Position numbers and translations under genes: made by a program. Positions 22,759-34,760 of a stretch of 64,000 bases of DNA are shown here, in pieces; the first letter of the stretch is position 1; each line of letters begins with the position of its first letter. This stretch comes from Callorhinus ursinus (lineage: Eukaryota > Chordata > Mammalia > Carnivora > Otariidae). The DNA lies in the NCBI RefSeq assembly GCF_003265705.1, contig NW_020312828.1:59252391-59316390 (forward strand), read 5' to 3'. The notes under the pieces are model-generated. The model did no database searches, was not told where the DNA came from, and worked only from the letters and a program-made list of their open reading frames with translations.

Positions 22759-23089
22759 TTAGCCACTGGAGCGACATCCCTCAGTGGAGCAGACTTCTAA
22801 AAGTTTCGATTTTGTGCTCCACTCCTCTATCACTTGCCAGTAGCGGCTGATGGAGGCCCCCTCCTCCCGCCGTCTATCTTCCCAAATATCGCCTTAGATT
22901 CACTTCTCCATATGTCCTACCTTCCAGAAAGTGGTCGCTTTTCTGTTCAGAGAGTTGCTGCTATTCTTTTCTTCGATCTCCTGTTGAGTTCAAAGGTGTT
23001 CAGAATGGTTTGATCCCTATCTAGCTGAATTCCTGGGACCAGACGAAATTTAGGTCTCCTACTCCTCCACCATCTTGCCCGATTAAACC

Positions 23090-23101
23090 TAGATGGGTGT
23101 T
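23090..23101 (+). repeat. Target-site duplication of inner L1, right
   Basis: TAGATGGGTGTT, matching 15,834-15,845. The outer L1 resumes directly. Confidence 0.85.
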
Positions 23102-23411
23102 GTTTTTTAATACATTCTGTTACCCTATGCCTTTTGATTGGAATGTTTAGGTCATTTATGTTCAAAGGTAATTATTGATAGTTATATATTTATTGCCATT
23201 TTATTACTTGTTTTGTGGTTGTTTCTGAATATTTTCTCTGACACTTTCTCATCTTTTTTTCATGGTTTACTGGTTTTCTTTTATGATATATTTGGATTTC
23301 TTACTCTTTATTCTTTGCATATCTATTAGTGGTTTTTGAGTTGTGGTTACCATTAGGTTTGTATTTAATATCCTCTGCATATAGCAATTTATATTAAGTT
23401 AATGGTTGTTT
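23090..23411 (-). mobile_element. Outer L1, segment 4: ORF2 start and inter-ORF region
   Basis: Minus-strand sequence includes MNINDLNIPIKRHR, the start region of the L1 endonuclease. An open frame at 22,947-23,165 joins this to inner L1 5' UTR sequence and is an insertion artefact, not a gene. Confidence 0.88.
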
Positions 23412-23612
23412 GGGGTACCTGGGTGGCTCAGTCAGTTGAGCATCCTACTCCTGATTTTGGCTCAGGTCATGATCTCAGGGTCATGAGATCAAACCCCACA
23501 TGGGGCTGCATACTCAGCAGGGAATCTGCTTCTCTCCTTCTCCCTCTCCCCCTGCTTGCACATACACTCTCTCTCCCTCTCTCTCTCTCAAATAAATAAA
23601 TCATTAAAAAAA
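23412..23612 (+). mobile_element. Third Can-SINE inside outer L1
   Basis: Body from GGGGTACCTGGGTGGCTCAG to a CT-rich region, AAATAAATAAATC and an A-tail. It is the more diverged GATCTCAGGGTCATGAGATC type. No clean TSD was found, which fits greater age. Confidence 0.9.
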
Positions 23613-25798
23613 GCTGCTGGTTAAGTTTAAAGAACCAATTCTTTACTCCTCTCCTCCTCATGTTTTAGGTATGTGGTGTCATATTTTATATCCTTTTATT
23701 TTGTGAGTTCCTTGACTGATTTTTTACATAAATATTCATTTTTATTTCTTTTGTGTTTCCTACCTTCATATTGTCACTTCTGGTCTTTCCTTTCCACTCA
23801 AAGAGTCTCCTTTAATATTTCTTACAGGGCTGGTTTAGTGGTCATGAACTCCTTTAGTTTTTGTTTGTCTGGGAGACTATCTCTCCTATTCTGAATGATA
23901 GCCTTACTGGATAGAGTATTCTTGGCTGTAGGTTTTCCCCATTCAACACTTTGAATATGTCATGCCACTCTTTGTGGGCTTGGAAAGTTTCTACTGAAAA
24001 ATCTGACAGCCTTATAGGGTTTCCTTTGTATGTAACAGCCTTCTTTTGTCTCGCTGCTTTTCATATTTTTTCTTTATCACTATATTTTGCCATTTTAGTT
24101 ACAATATGTCTTGGTGTTGATCTGCTTTTGTTGATTTTGTTGGGGGGTTCTCTGAACTTCCTGGATCTGGATATCTTTTTCCTTCTCAGATTAGGGATGT
24201 TTTCAGCTATTATTTCTTCAAATAAATTCTCTCCCCCCTTTTCTCTCTCTTCTTTTTCTCAGCCTCCTGTAACACAGATGTTATCACATTTAACGGAGTC
24301 ACTGAGTTCCCTAAGTCCATTCTCATTTTACATAATTCTTTATTTTCTCTTTTATTCAGCTTGATTACTTTCCATTATTCTTTTTTCCAGGTCATTAATT
24401 TGTTCCTCTGCTTCTTCCAGCATGCTGTTCATTCCATCAAGTGTGTTTCCCATTTCATTTGTTGAGCCCCTTATCTCTGCTGCGTTATTTCTTATCTCTG
24501 TGTTAATGGTCTCACTGATGTCCTCCATTCTTTTTTCAAGTCCAGTGAGTAGTCTTATGATCATTGCTTTAAATTCTCCATCAGGCATGTTACTTACATC
24601 AGTCTCACTTAGATCTCCAGCCATGGCCTTGTCTGATTCTTTCATTTAGGACAAATTCCTCTGTCTTCTCATTTTGTCTAAGTCTCTGTGCCTATTTCTC
24701 TGTGTTACGAAAGTCAGATGTATCTCCTATTCTTGAGGGTAAGAGCTTTATCAAGAAGAGATCCTGTACTGCCCTGCAGTGCAGTGTTCCCTATTCCCCA
24801 GGGCCTGGCACTTCCAGGAGTGTCTCCAATATGTGCTGCATGCATTCTACTGTGTCCTGATGACTTTATCCTTCGGTCCTGTCATCTATAGAGGCTCTCT
24901 TTGCCTTTCATGGGTAGTGTTTGGTCCTTGGTCTGAATGTGACACATTTTAACTAGATGTGCTCTGGTCTGCTTGTGAAATGAGACCTGTCACCACTGCC
25001 ACCAGAACTGAGGCCTTGCAGAACTCCCAAGTCAGGAGACATGGTGTTGTCAGGGGTTTGGCTGGTCTCCTGGGAAAGGGGGCCCACTGCACTGGGACCG
25101 AGGCTGTCATGACCAGAGAGGGCAGTTCTTCTGAAGTGTGAAGGGCAACAGGTGTTGGTGCTGTGCTGGTTCCTGCAGGTGGCTCTGTGTTTATGCTGAG
25201 GGATGAGGGAAGGCAATGTCACCAGCCAGTTCCTTTTTTCCCACAGGAATCTCTTCATGAATGCTGTCTCTCTGGGACACACTCCAAGATGAGCAAATAA
25301 CCTCCCCACTGTGTGCCCCAGGCACTCTTCACATTGCTGTTTCCACACCGTAATCTATGGGCTCTGTGCCTGCCTTTTTTTCCAAAAGCAGCTCCAATGT
25401 CCCCTGAGTTTTCCCAGAGCCAAGCACACTGACCTTTAAAACTCCAGGCTTTAAGCCTTGCTGGTTGCAAGTCATGAAATTCAGCCCCCCTTGCTTTCCA
25501 AGCCAACTGCTATGGGGATTCATTTTCCCCGTGTGCTCCCCTATATGTTAGTCTGTCTCTTGCTCTTCTCCACAACCACACCTCCCTCCCCACCACAGTG
25601 GCCATGATCCACTTCTCTCCCAAACTGTGTCTCCATACTTCCTACCTTCTTCTGATTTCTTCTCTACCTCAATTGTGGAGTTTGTTCTGCCAGTCTCAGA
25701 CTGATTTCTGGGGTATTTAGGATGATTTGATAGTTATCTAGTTGTATTCATGGGACAGGGTGAGCCCAGGGTCCTCCTACACTCCCACCATCTTTCCA
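23613..25798 (-). mobile_element. Outer L1, segment 5: ORF1 and 5' UTR
   Basis: Contains decayed ORF1 and then about 1.1 kb of 5' UTR, ending in a CTCCCACCATCTTTCC motif (plus strand) comparable to the inner L1 end CTCCACCATCTTGCCC. The outer L1 therefore once had an intact 5' end and lacks mainly its 3' UTR. The boundary at 25,798 is approximate. Confidence 0.88.
24352..24645 (-). pseudogene. Outer L1 ORF1 N-terminal fragment
   Basis: A 97-codon piece matching the L1 ORF1 coiled coil, with FKAMIIRLLTGLEKRMEDIS and LEEAEEQINDLEKRIME. It corresponds to the inner L1 piece at 20,855-21,169. The rest of ORF1 (23,700-24,350) is frameshifted. Confidence 0.88.
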
Positions 25799-26921
25799 GT
25801 CTCAGGATTCTTTCTACTCTCTGATTTTTTTTTTATGTATTGGAATTTAAACTAATACTTCCAAAGAAGTTTAAGATTCTTTGTGGTTTTCACTTTCCAT
25901 GTATTTTCTAAATAACATTAGGACTGTGCCTAAGTTAAATAAAAAATAAACATGTTTTTACATCCTTGAATTGAAATATCTAAATATTTCTCCTTCTTCT
26001 TAGCTAAATATAATTTTTTTGGCAAGGTTTAGGCAACATTGTTTTTTATTCCAATTATTCAATTATAGGAAAATGAACCATTACAATGTCAGCCTTTATA
26101 GTTAGATAGAGATACAAATAGACATTTGCCTAAATAGAATTAGCCAAAACAGTTTCTTAATTGAACAAGAAGTCTTTTCATTGGTTTTATATAGGTGGGA
26201 ATATGGTTAGATACCCCAAAGGTATGTGCTAAAGAATACATATTCACACTTACATACATTATTCACACACAAGCGTAGATATCTATAGTGAAAATGATGG
26301 AACAGAAAATATTTGAGAAAGCATCATTTCTTTCCAAGACAACTATATGCTCTCAGTAAGTTGAATGAATAAATAAAATATAAATCCCTCTTATTCCCTG
26401 TGACTTATATTGATTTTTACTTTAATAAAATATATTCATATTCCTCATTTTTTTCCTTAGAGTAACTTCTTCATCAACATTTAAAATAAATGAAGTGAAA
26501 ATGTTAAAAGTATGTGAAGTATCTGAGCATTAGTGTAATAAGTAACCACATATTTCAATGAACATACTACTTTTTGGCTGTAGCTATTAGACCTGTAAAG
26601 AAGTCATTATGTTTCATTCCACACAATTCAATGAATGCATTTTTGGCAAGGCAAATTGTAATAATTCCTTTGGAGCCATTACTTTTTTTTCCATGTAAAA
26701 GCCTTTCAGCTTTGGGATTATCAGCATAGTAGATTCTTATGCTTCTACAAGTGTTGATGAATTGGCTGGCCTACAAGAATACTCACTTAATTAAAATTTT
26801 TTCTATTCATAAATGATAAAAAATAGGTCAAATTATAGACTAAGTGCTTCCCAAAGTCCTTAATTTTCATTCTGAAGGTTGTGAGCAAAGGTTAACAAAA
26901 GCAACTTAACATGTTGAACTT

Positions 26922-26923
<2 letters not shown>
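25799..26923. other. AT-rich, nothing recognised
   Basis: No coding exon, no recognised repeat family and no strong regulatory motif could be supported. Confidence 0.4.

Positions 26924-26971
<48 letters not shown>
26924..26971 (+). repeat. (GT)n microsatellite
   Basis: About 24 uninterrupted GT units. Alternating purine-pyrimidine DNA of this length can adopt Z-DNA and is usually polymorphic. Confidence 0.95.
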
Positions 26972-26974
<3 letters not shown>

Positions 26975-28439
26975 AATATAAACTCTCTAAGCATGTAAAA
27001 TATGCATTTGTTCTGATTTTCTAGATGCATCCTGAAAGAAATATTTACAGTCTGGTATTAAACCCATCAACATTGTGGGTTTTAATGGAAATGCTGCCCA
27101 GCCTTTCATGTACTAATTTAAATAATTAAAGATTTTTAAATTCCTGGTTTGGTTTTTACCATGTAGATACATTTATTCCACTCATTAGCAGAACATCGTA
27201 TAACATAGTCCAAATTAACAAAACGCAAAGAATGTCATCCCAGCAGGAACCCTGGGAACATGAAATGGATTTCTATCACTGTAATTTTTGCTAGAGCTCA
27301 TTTGGGTACCCTCAATATGCCATAGCAGTTACATTTATGTGCCCAATTCTCTGGCTTAATCTTATGATTTTTCTCCATAACAGGGTAAAAAGAAGTTACA
27401 AATAAGCAATGTGTGTGGATGACTGCTGTTTTGTTTTCTTTTGATACTTTTCCCCTACGGGCTTGATTTGTAATTAAGGTTACTCACATGGAGGTCTTGA
27501 AATTTCCCCCATTTTCTTTTATAGTTTAGAAAAATCCCTTTGTTTCTGAGGACTTGAAAATCCTTATTACAAGAACTTAGATACTATGTCTTCTTTATAA
27601 GAGCTATGAATTTCTTTAAAACATAGTCTTCCAATTGGATAAGATGTTATAAAAAACAAACTATGAGATATAAATTTTCAAACTACATGTATAGGGGAGA
27701 ATTTGCCACCCCAAAATATGTCTCTTTGACACAAGGATTATTTTGAACTGATTATTTTTAAGAAACTGCGGACACAGGAGAAGCTCTGAAAATCAAGTAA
27801 AAAATACCCTTTTATAAGAGACCTATCCACTTATAAAGGAAATCTACATTTCTAAAGGTGTCTCCCTCCCAGTACCAGGAAAAGAAGGATGACTAAATCT
27901 CCAGAAACTTATCAGTGAGAAGGCAATGACTTAGATTTGCACAACAACCTTACCGTTATTACTTGTTATTGTACTTTTCCTGGTAACTTCCCATTCATTA
28001 ACAAGCCTTTCCCCCCATCTCCAGCATCTTTTGTCATTAGTTGGAGATGGTATTCAAGGTGCTGGCGTGGGCCATTTCAGGGAGTTACTCAGTTTTCCTG
28101 GGTATCTCCCATGTACAGGAGGTATGCATGTTATTAAGCTTCTGTTAATTTTTCTCCTGTTAATCTGTCTTTTATCACAAGGCAGAGGAAGGGGGAATAC
28201 CTCAGCCCAGAACCAAGAGGATAGAAGGAAAATTATGTTTTTTGCCTAAAGTTCAACGAATACAGTATCTACTGAGTATATAAAAATAAGGAAATTAGTC
28301 TCCCTATTCTTCCTTTTATTTTTCTTCCTAAAAGTTCCTGGTTTTATTAATTATAATAACTGTGTGTGTATTAGTGTATTATATAAAGAGGTCTTATAAC
28401 CTCACTTCAGTAACTACAATTTCCATATTTCTTGGTTTT
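26972..28439. other. No gene recognised
   Basis: Short open frames near 27,937-28,249 overlap in two frames and lack recognisable domains. No named repeat could be supported. Confidence 0.4.
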
Positions 28440-29270
28440 AGTTAATACTTAAATAGATTTAATAATCTCTACTTGTTCAATTTCTATGGCTTCTCCTTTC
28501 CTGGATTCTTTGGTTCATCTTTAGTTGAAGAATTTTGCTGTCAAGGTTTTCTTTTCAAGAAAGATTGTGGGTGCTTTCTAATCCTTCCACACTTGAAAAC
28601 AATTACTTCTTACCATTTATGCCTAAGCAGTAACAAACAAAAATTGCGAATGAAATCTATTTTCTCCTCTGAAAAATTTGTATAGGTTGCTCTGCTATCT
28701 TCTGTTATTGAGTCCTTCTCTGCATTTTTGATTAATGTAACTTTTTCCTATTGACCTGTTTTGTGTGTTTTTTCTTGCTTCAGCGCCTTATAATTCTTTC
28801 TTCATGATTAATGTTGAATAACTTTACCACAGTATTTACTGGCTTTCTTTTCATCTACAGATTCACGTATTTCTTCATGTCAGCAATATTTCCTTAGGGA
28901 AAATTTTCATTATTTTTTCTATTTGTTCTGCTTTCTTCTTTACCAATTAGAGTTTCCAAGTTATCTTCCACACCTATTATTTCTACATTTTTCTTCTTTT
29001 AAATTTTGTTTTGTGTGATCTCTTTCATTGATCTTCATTTGTATTTATCTTACTGCATAAAATATGATTTCCTCTCTGCATTGTTTTGTTTCTCTTCCAT
29101 TTCTTTCATGAATTTTGGCAACTTTTTTTCTTTTCCTTTCTTTCTTTTTTTGTTTTCTTCTTTTCTTTCTTTCTTTCTTTTTTTGTATTCTTTGTGTTGC
29201 CTTCATCTTGAATGTTTGTACCTCTTCTTTCAGCCGTTAGAGGTAAATCACATAGCCTACAATTGAAGAA
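28440..29270 (-). mobile_element. Possible ancient LINE (HAL1/L1 ORF1-like), antisense
   Basis: T-rich plus-strand sequence, with a minus strand rich in Lys, Glu and Asn codons, resembles antisense decayed ORF1 of an L1-related element (HAL1-like). Stops are frequent and no motif is decisive. Confidence 0.35.
29123..29183 (+). repeat. Pyrimidine-rich (TTTC)n tract
   Basis: Repeated TTTC and TTTTC units with few purines; low-complexity and possibly triplex-forming. Confidence 0.8.
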
Positions 29271-30319
29271 CTTGGAATAATTTTGTCAGAATATATCTTC
29301 TGTTTTCTTGGATAAATCTTTTAATGATACAGTTTATTCTTCATGTGACTTTTCCTTATATTCTTTTCTTCCTTTAAATTTTTGTTACTTTGCAGCACAA
29401 TGGGTAGCATCCAGGGAGGACTGCCATAGGCATTTCAGAGCAGATAAGAATACAAACGTATCAGAAGGTCAGGAAAAGCAAACAGGTGATGGTAACCCTA
29501 CACAGTGGTCACTAAGTAGAGGAAGCCACTCCTATCTCTACGGCTGGAGAAGCAAACAGGAGAAAATAGTGTAACCCAGAGCCCATAAGTATACTATCTC
29601 TGAGGCTGCTGGGGTGATGCTTTTCTCACTGCAGTGACCGGAGATTCTAATGCTGCTGCCAATGCAATCACTGCATTTGCCAATCACAGTATTCTTGCAA
29701 ACACCTCTATTCCAGGTCCCAGCCACCTACAAAATACCACCTGCCAGAACAAATACAGCAGGAAAAAGAATGACTTCTTTATTCTTGCCTTTTCATCCCC
29801 TGTCAATACCTTCTACTGGAAGATCCTAACTGGAACCCAACTAACAAGGAACCCTGTGAAATATAGTTTATGGGTTTCCAGTCCTTGGAAATACAGAAGA
29901 AAATATAAAAAGGCAACGTATGGCTGAGGTCTAAAAGACCAAAACTGGCCTATGCAGCATCCACACAAAATTCTGGTGCTTATACCCTTCTGATTGCTGC
30001 CTATATTTGAATGAGCACAATATGGGGTGAAGCAAGAGACTATGAACAAGTATATATTGTAGCTCTGATCCATAATTTCAGAATATTTCATTTGGAACAT
30101 TTGTTTCACCAAAGCTATTGTTTTGTTTTCTCTTATGTCTCCCTTCTGATTTTTTCCTTCCTTCAAAGAGGTTAGTGTATCTCAATTAGAACCACTTAAG
30201 TTACAAGCGCTTTCTGTCGAGATTTGATGATAACTGCTCCTCCCTCCCTTCCTCACTTTCCTTTCGCTAAAAGGCTGTCATTGCGGCAGAGAAAACTAGT
30301 GCTCATGAAATATCCACAT
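29271..30319. other. No gene recognised; possible old repeat
   Basis: The stretch 29,390-29,760 is less AT-rich and non-simple, with partly overlapping open frames on both strands (29,308-29,574; 29,634-29,927 plus). None has recognised domains. It may continue the old LINE to its left, but this is unproven. Confidence 0.3.
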
Positions 30320-30470
30320 CCTCCCCCCACAACCCCAGGCCCCCTTGCAAATAGGATGAAAGCCATGTGGCTCTTTACAGAGAACAGATTGTGAGCAGAA
30401 GTTATATGTGTCACTTCCTCAAAGGACCCATTCCAGATGGTAAAGATAAAAGTGGAAAAGAGTTGTCTGA
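30320..30470 (+). mobile_element. Old interspersed repeat scrap, family uncertain
   Basis: The pattern around GAGCAGAAGTTATATGTGTCACTTCC matches the same unnamed old repeat seen at 11,236-11,580. Confidence 0.35.
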
Positions 30471-32575
30471 CCTGTATCAAACTTTATACAAGCAAAAAAA
30501 TTATTAAGTCACTGACAGTTGTAGGTTTTCCAAAGCTGATTGCCTTAACTAATAAGAGATGATAGAAAGGCATCATGAGTCTACATCACAGTGGCTCTTC
30601 CAGCTCTACCACTCCATTCTATGAATTCCAACTGGTTTTACAGGAATGGTTTCCATTTATCCCCTGGGCCACCCACATCCCTAGATTTCATTATTCTAAT
30701 AAGTAGATCCTTATATAGATGTTTCTCAGACAATTTTAGGAGAATATTTTTCTGCTATACTTTTGAGAAAGAATGTGTTAACTCTCAGCATCTTCCTTCA
30801 TTAACATACAAATTTAGTAATATAGTATACACCCCAGTTTTTGCTTTGGATGGGGAGCTACCTCCCTGTATCACTGAAGATTTAATGGTCTCCATTTTTA
30901 CCCTTCTTTACTGTCTGGTTGTTTTTAAAAAGAATTTTAGATAAGGTAAAATACAATTTTCTTCTCTACCTTTTTAACTCTTCTGCAATTCTACACTGAA
31001 ATTTGACATGTAGTATGATGTGAAATGGACAATGTCAGTTCACAGACATGCCTTTCCCTGACTTCTCCACATCCACCCATCCCCAATATAAACCCCACAC
31101 CTGAAACGGACTAAATAAGCATAAAAATAACAGTCACCCAAAAATTGTGGTGAAATTATGCATAAGAGGGGGATCGGAACAGTTATGTGAGCAAATTAAT
31201 AAACAAGAAATACATTTAGAAACTTGGATAAAATACATTTTTGATGTTTTTAATTCCTTTTCCTATCTTAAAGGAGCATTTAAAGTATGTTCACAAACTG
31301 TTTCGATAAGACATATGCTCACTGCTCTTGGTAGTTTTTCACACATTCCCAGAGAAAAAAGAAAAGATATTAGGTCTCTGTGGGCAATGTAACAACAAAT
31401 AACCACTATAAACAGGTAAGTGTTGTTTGAACGATAATTCTCCAAAAGATAAAATGAGTCTGTTTTAATCAGATTATGACATGAAGTCACATTTTTTAAT
31501 GGCTCATTGCTATATTTATATTGAGTATATTTTGATAGTACTGTATTCCTATAAATTTTGTCAGTCTTTGTATAGACAGGAAAAAATAATAAAAGCAGGA
31601 TGGAAATCTAACAAAATATGATGTATAACAAGAAATATGAATATATTACTTAGAGAAATTTCCTTTGGACACTTATTTCATACTTGAATATTTTCACAGT
31701 GATGATATTAAATATTTAACTCCTACCACCACCACCAACACACCCCTTCATTTTTTTTAGCCTCAGCTAAAATCTTCCTACCCACTGTCCTAGCACCCAC
31801 TACTGGGGCAGCATCAATGAGACAGCCCTCCAAATATTCATCTCCTCACTGCCCAAAATTCCCTTGTCACCACTTTGTAACTCACCTCATTACTACCATC
31901 ACTATTAATTCTTCTTCTACTATATTACTACAATTCTCATTACTGAGTTCATAGATGAGTTCAGCAAAAGTTGTTCAGGTGAAATGATGGGAGTAGAATC
32001 CAAATCCTAGTGGGTAGTGAAAATCAAGAAAACTGTAAACACAAGTAAAAATAATTATTATGAGAAGACTGGCTGAAAAGGGGAGGAGAGCTATAATGGG
32101 GGAGTAGGTATGAGGTCCTGTGTGGTTGACTTGTTGCTGTTTTAAAAAAGGAATATTTGGGCCTATTTGAAAAATGAGAAAAAAAAATAATAAAATAAAA
32201 TAAAACCCTGGAGAAAGGGAGGGGAGAGATACAGAAAAGAGAAGGGAAGAGTAAAATGTATGATTCCTAAGAAAGCAGGAAGGAATTGGATCCAAAACTC
32301 TGTATCCAAAGCTCTGGATCCTACCTCATTAAAAAGAGGTAGAAGCTCTTTGGTTTCCCTGGCAAGGAGAAGGAAATGATCAGTGTGATTGTGAGCATCT
32401 CTAGTTTGGTGGTGGTGAGCACAAAAATTTTCTATGGGAGGTGTGTTATCTGTTGAAAATGACAAGGAGGAGGCAGTGCGGTATTTAAGGAGGATAGAAA
32501 GGTTACAAAATGGCCATAGAAGAGAGCAGAACAGATATTTCACCAAATAATGTAGGGGAATGGACAACCAGTTTT
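30471..32575. other. No gene recognised
   Basis: Open frames such as 30,591-30,944 (plus) and 32,163-32,567 (minus) were read and lack recognisable domains. A (CCA)n-like run occurs near 31,724-31,745 and an AAAATAAAATA run near 32,180-32,205. Confidence 0.4.
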
Positions 32576-32589
32576 AAAAACTCATCTGA

Positions 32590-32776
32590 GGGCGCCTGGG
32601 TGGCTCAGTTGGTTAAGCAACTGCTTTCGGCTCAGGTCGTGATCCTGGAGTCCCGGAATCGAGTCCCGCATTGGGCTCCCTGCTCAGCAGGGAGTCTGCT
32701 TCTCCCTCTGACCCTCCCCCCTCTCATGCTCTCTACCTCATTCTCCCTCTCAAATAAATAAATAAAATCTTAAAAA
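32590..32776 (+). mobile_element. Can-SINE, full length, TSD
   Basis: GGCGCCTGGGTGGCTCAG start, CCTGGAGTCCCGGAATCGAG body, CT-rich part, AATAAATAAATAAAATC and A-tail. AAAAACTCATCTGA at 32,576-32,589 recurs with one change at 32,777-32,790. It is the CTGGAGTCCCGG type. Confidence 0.95.
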
Positions 32777-32946
32777 AAAAACTCATTTGAATGTGGTCGT
32801 TCCAAATAAATAATGAAACCAATGTGCCCTCTGGTGTGACCATCTCCAGTAATACTCAGATGTTCTCAATGTTACCTGTACTAATAACTGGGTATTATAA
32901 AGAGCGGGTTTTGCTAGGAGGTATGAGAAAAGAACAGGTATTTTTT

Positions 32947-33125
32947 TAAGATTTTATTTATTTATTTGAGGAAGAGAGAGAAAGTAAGCAAGGGGAAAGG
33001 GAGAGGGAGAAGCAGACCCCACACTGAGCACAGAGTCTGACTGGGCTGGGCTCTATCTCAGGGCCCTGAGATCATGACCTGAGCTGAAGTCAGACACTTA
33101 ACTGACTGAGCCACCCAGGTGCACT
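32947..33125 (-). mobile_element. Can-SINE, reverse, TSD
   Basis: Reads AAGATTTTATTTATTTATTTGA at the tail side and GAGCCACCCAGGTGCAC at the head. Flanks AGAACAGGTATTTTT (32,931) and GGAACAAGTATTTTT (33,126) are imperfect duplicates, so the copy is older. Confidence 0.92.
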
Positions 33126-33140
33126 GGAACAAGTATTTTT

Positions 33141-34559
33141 TATAACAGCAACAGGTTACTGAAATGGCAAAGTATAAAATTTGAGCTGGATGATAAGAAA
33201 AATAAAGAAATTATTGTAAAAAGTAGAAATATTAACTCACTACCATCTTTGAAGAGGTGGATATATCTAAAGTTGTAGATTAATTCATCCCTGACTACCT
33301 TAATTAAGCAGAAGGCTAGATTTTCTATAAAGAATGAAATCAGATATATAACTTGAACCATTTCAGAGGTATAGGCCATCCCTTTTACTACATGAAATGT
33401 TTGCTTGAGAGTCAAATTCACAATTTCACACCAAAGTTTGCATTTGTTTTTGTAAGGAGTAGGCATTAAAGAATTGTTTTAAAAATTTACTGAAATGCAT
33501 ACTCTCAAATGTACATTTCCTAAACAAAAGCATACAGCTATTTGCTGAAGTAATTACTACTTCAAGTTGGGTGGCCTAAAGCTTTTCATCTGAAAGTTCC
33601 AACCAGCAATGATTCTGTACATCAAATAACATTTGGTGTGGGTATATATACACACATATATGGATAACTAATTAACATTATATATGAAGCCACAATAGTA
33701 TGCATTCCTTTATAATGAAAGGCACAATTCACTGTTTTAAAAAAGAACAAAAATAAACAAACACAATAAAGACATTTATTCCCAACTTTAACTTCCTTGT
33801 ATAATTTGATGAAGGTCCAAGGTTATTTATGTTTTGTTCCTAAATGCCCATGAGCTTCTTGAATAAAGTTAATACAGGTTTTTGAAAAAGTGATTAAGTT
33901 CCTTCCAATGTAACACATGCAAAAAATATCAAATGGAGGTTTATTATGTTTATGAACAGGTAATAAAAATATTTCAAACAGTTTAATGCTTTAAAAACTT
34001 ACTTTTTGAAAATAGCTAAGATTCATTCTAAATTAAAGATATTAACTTGGTTGGGAAGAAGGGCTGAGATGGGATGATAAGGAAAAAAGTCATTTCTAGG
34101 TATATCATGAGACAAATTTATTTCTTATTCTTGTCTATCAGATCTTCCCTACTCAAGAAAATGTCTGGAAGGCAGCCTAGAGAATTCAACCATAAAGTGT
34201 TTTGTCTTCTATCAATAAAACGTCTTTGTCCATTAATTTCTGAATTGATTTCTATAACCCTGGAGTTTGCCAAGGTAGCAAGACATAAAGCAAATGAATG
34301 AAATCTTGGATACATATAAAAATATTTGCTGGGCCAGTTTTCCTATAACCTGTTAACATCTGAGAGTGTTCAGCAAATGTGTAGATTATGCCTCTGTTCA
34401 GTGAACTGGTCTCCATTTAATGATTTGTTTATTTAATGGAAGTCTATTGTTCTTCCCAGGAAATGTAATATATCAAAATAATATTTGTTGAGTCTAGCAA
34501 AGCGCTGACCCCCACTGGACATTAGCCAGTTAGCAGTAATGCATGCAATAGGAGACAAT
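33141..34559. other. No gene recognised
   Basis: AT-rich single-copy-looking sequence; the open frame at 33,140-33,466 (minus) is hydrophobic because of its T-rich strand and is not a supported gene. TATATATACACACATATATG occurs near 33,642-33,661. Confidence 0.4.
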
Positions 34560-34760
34560 AGATAGAATACCATATTCAAACCATTAGAGTTGGAAGGAAC
34601 CTTAGAGATTCTTGGGTTCAACCCATTCATTTTAAGTAACAGGAAACTGAAACCTAGAAATGTCCTGCCAAAGTTTGCACAAGTACTTATAAATTGGACC
34701 AGGACCAGAGCTGAAGTCTCAGACTCCATATCCAATAATCTTTCTTCCAGCTGATGAACA
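34560..34760 (-). mobile_element. Ancient mammalian-wide repeat (MIR/L2/L3-like)
   Basis: Reads TTAGAGTTGGAAGGAACC, then AACCCATTCATTTTAAGTAACAGG, AAACTGAAACCTAGAAATG and GACCAGAGCTGAAGTC, a pattern shared by old mammalian repeats that end with a GGAAACTGAGGCCCAGAG-like core. The exact family and strand are uncertain. Confidence 0.45.

Larger units (their letters stand above)
15846..23089 (-). mobile_element. Inner L1, near full length, nested
   Basis: About 7.2 kb including a SINE of roughly 0.2 kb. On the minus strand it runs from a GC-rich 5' UTR starting at a GGGCAAGATGGTGGAGGAG-like end (near 23,085), through ORF1 (about 21,170-20,367) and ORF2 (about 20,260-16,300), to a 3' UTR with two modules and an A-tail (poly(T) at 15,846 on the plus strand). 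A 12-bp TSD flanks it. It interrupts the ORF2 endonuclease region of the older L1 in the same orientation. Both ORFs carry stops or frameshifts, so it is dead, but divergence is clearly lower than in the outer L1. Confidence 0.95.
21170..23089 (-). promoter_or_regulatory. Inner L1 5' UTR / internal promoter region
   Basis: About 1.9 kb upstream of ORF1 in the L1 sense. The first kilobase (22,100-23,089) is GC-richer than the surroundings and begins with an AAGATGG-type start typical of L1 5' ends. The part nearest ORF1 (21,240-22,020) is A-rich on the plus strand with repeated AGAAACTG and AAATTTTAAAGA segments, which looks like an internal partial duplication. L1 5' UTRs contain an internal RNA polymerase II promoter; activity here is inferred only. 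Confidence 0.75.

Noticed and set aside
22947..23165. 72-codon minus-strand open frame
   Set aside because: It crosses the insertion junction, joining outer L1 ORF2 start codons to inner L1 5' UTR; an artefact of nesting, not a gene.
29308..29927. Neighbouring plus-strand frames as possible exons
   Set aside because: No recognised domain, a stop between them, and no coherent splice-site pair.
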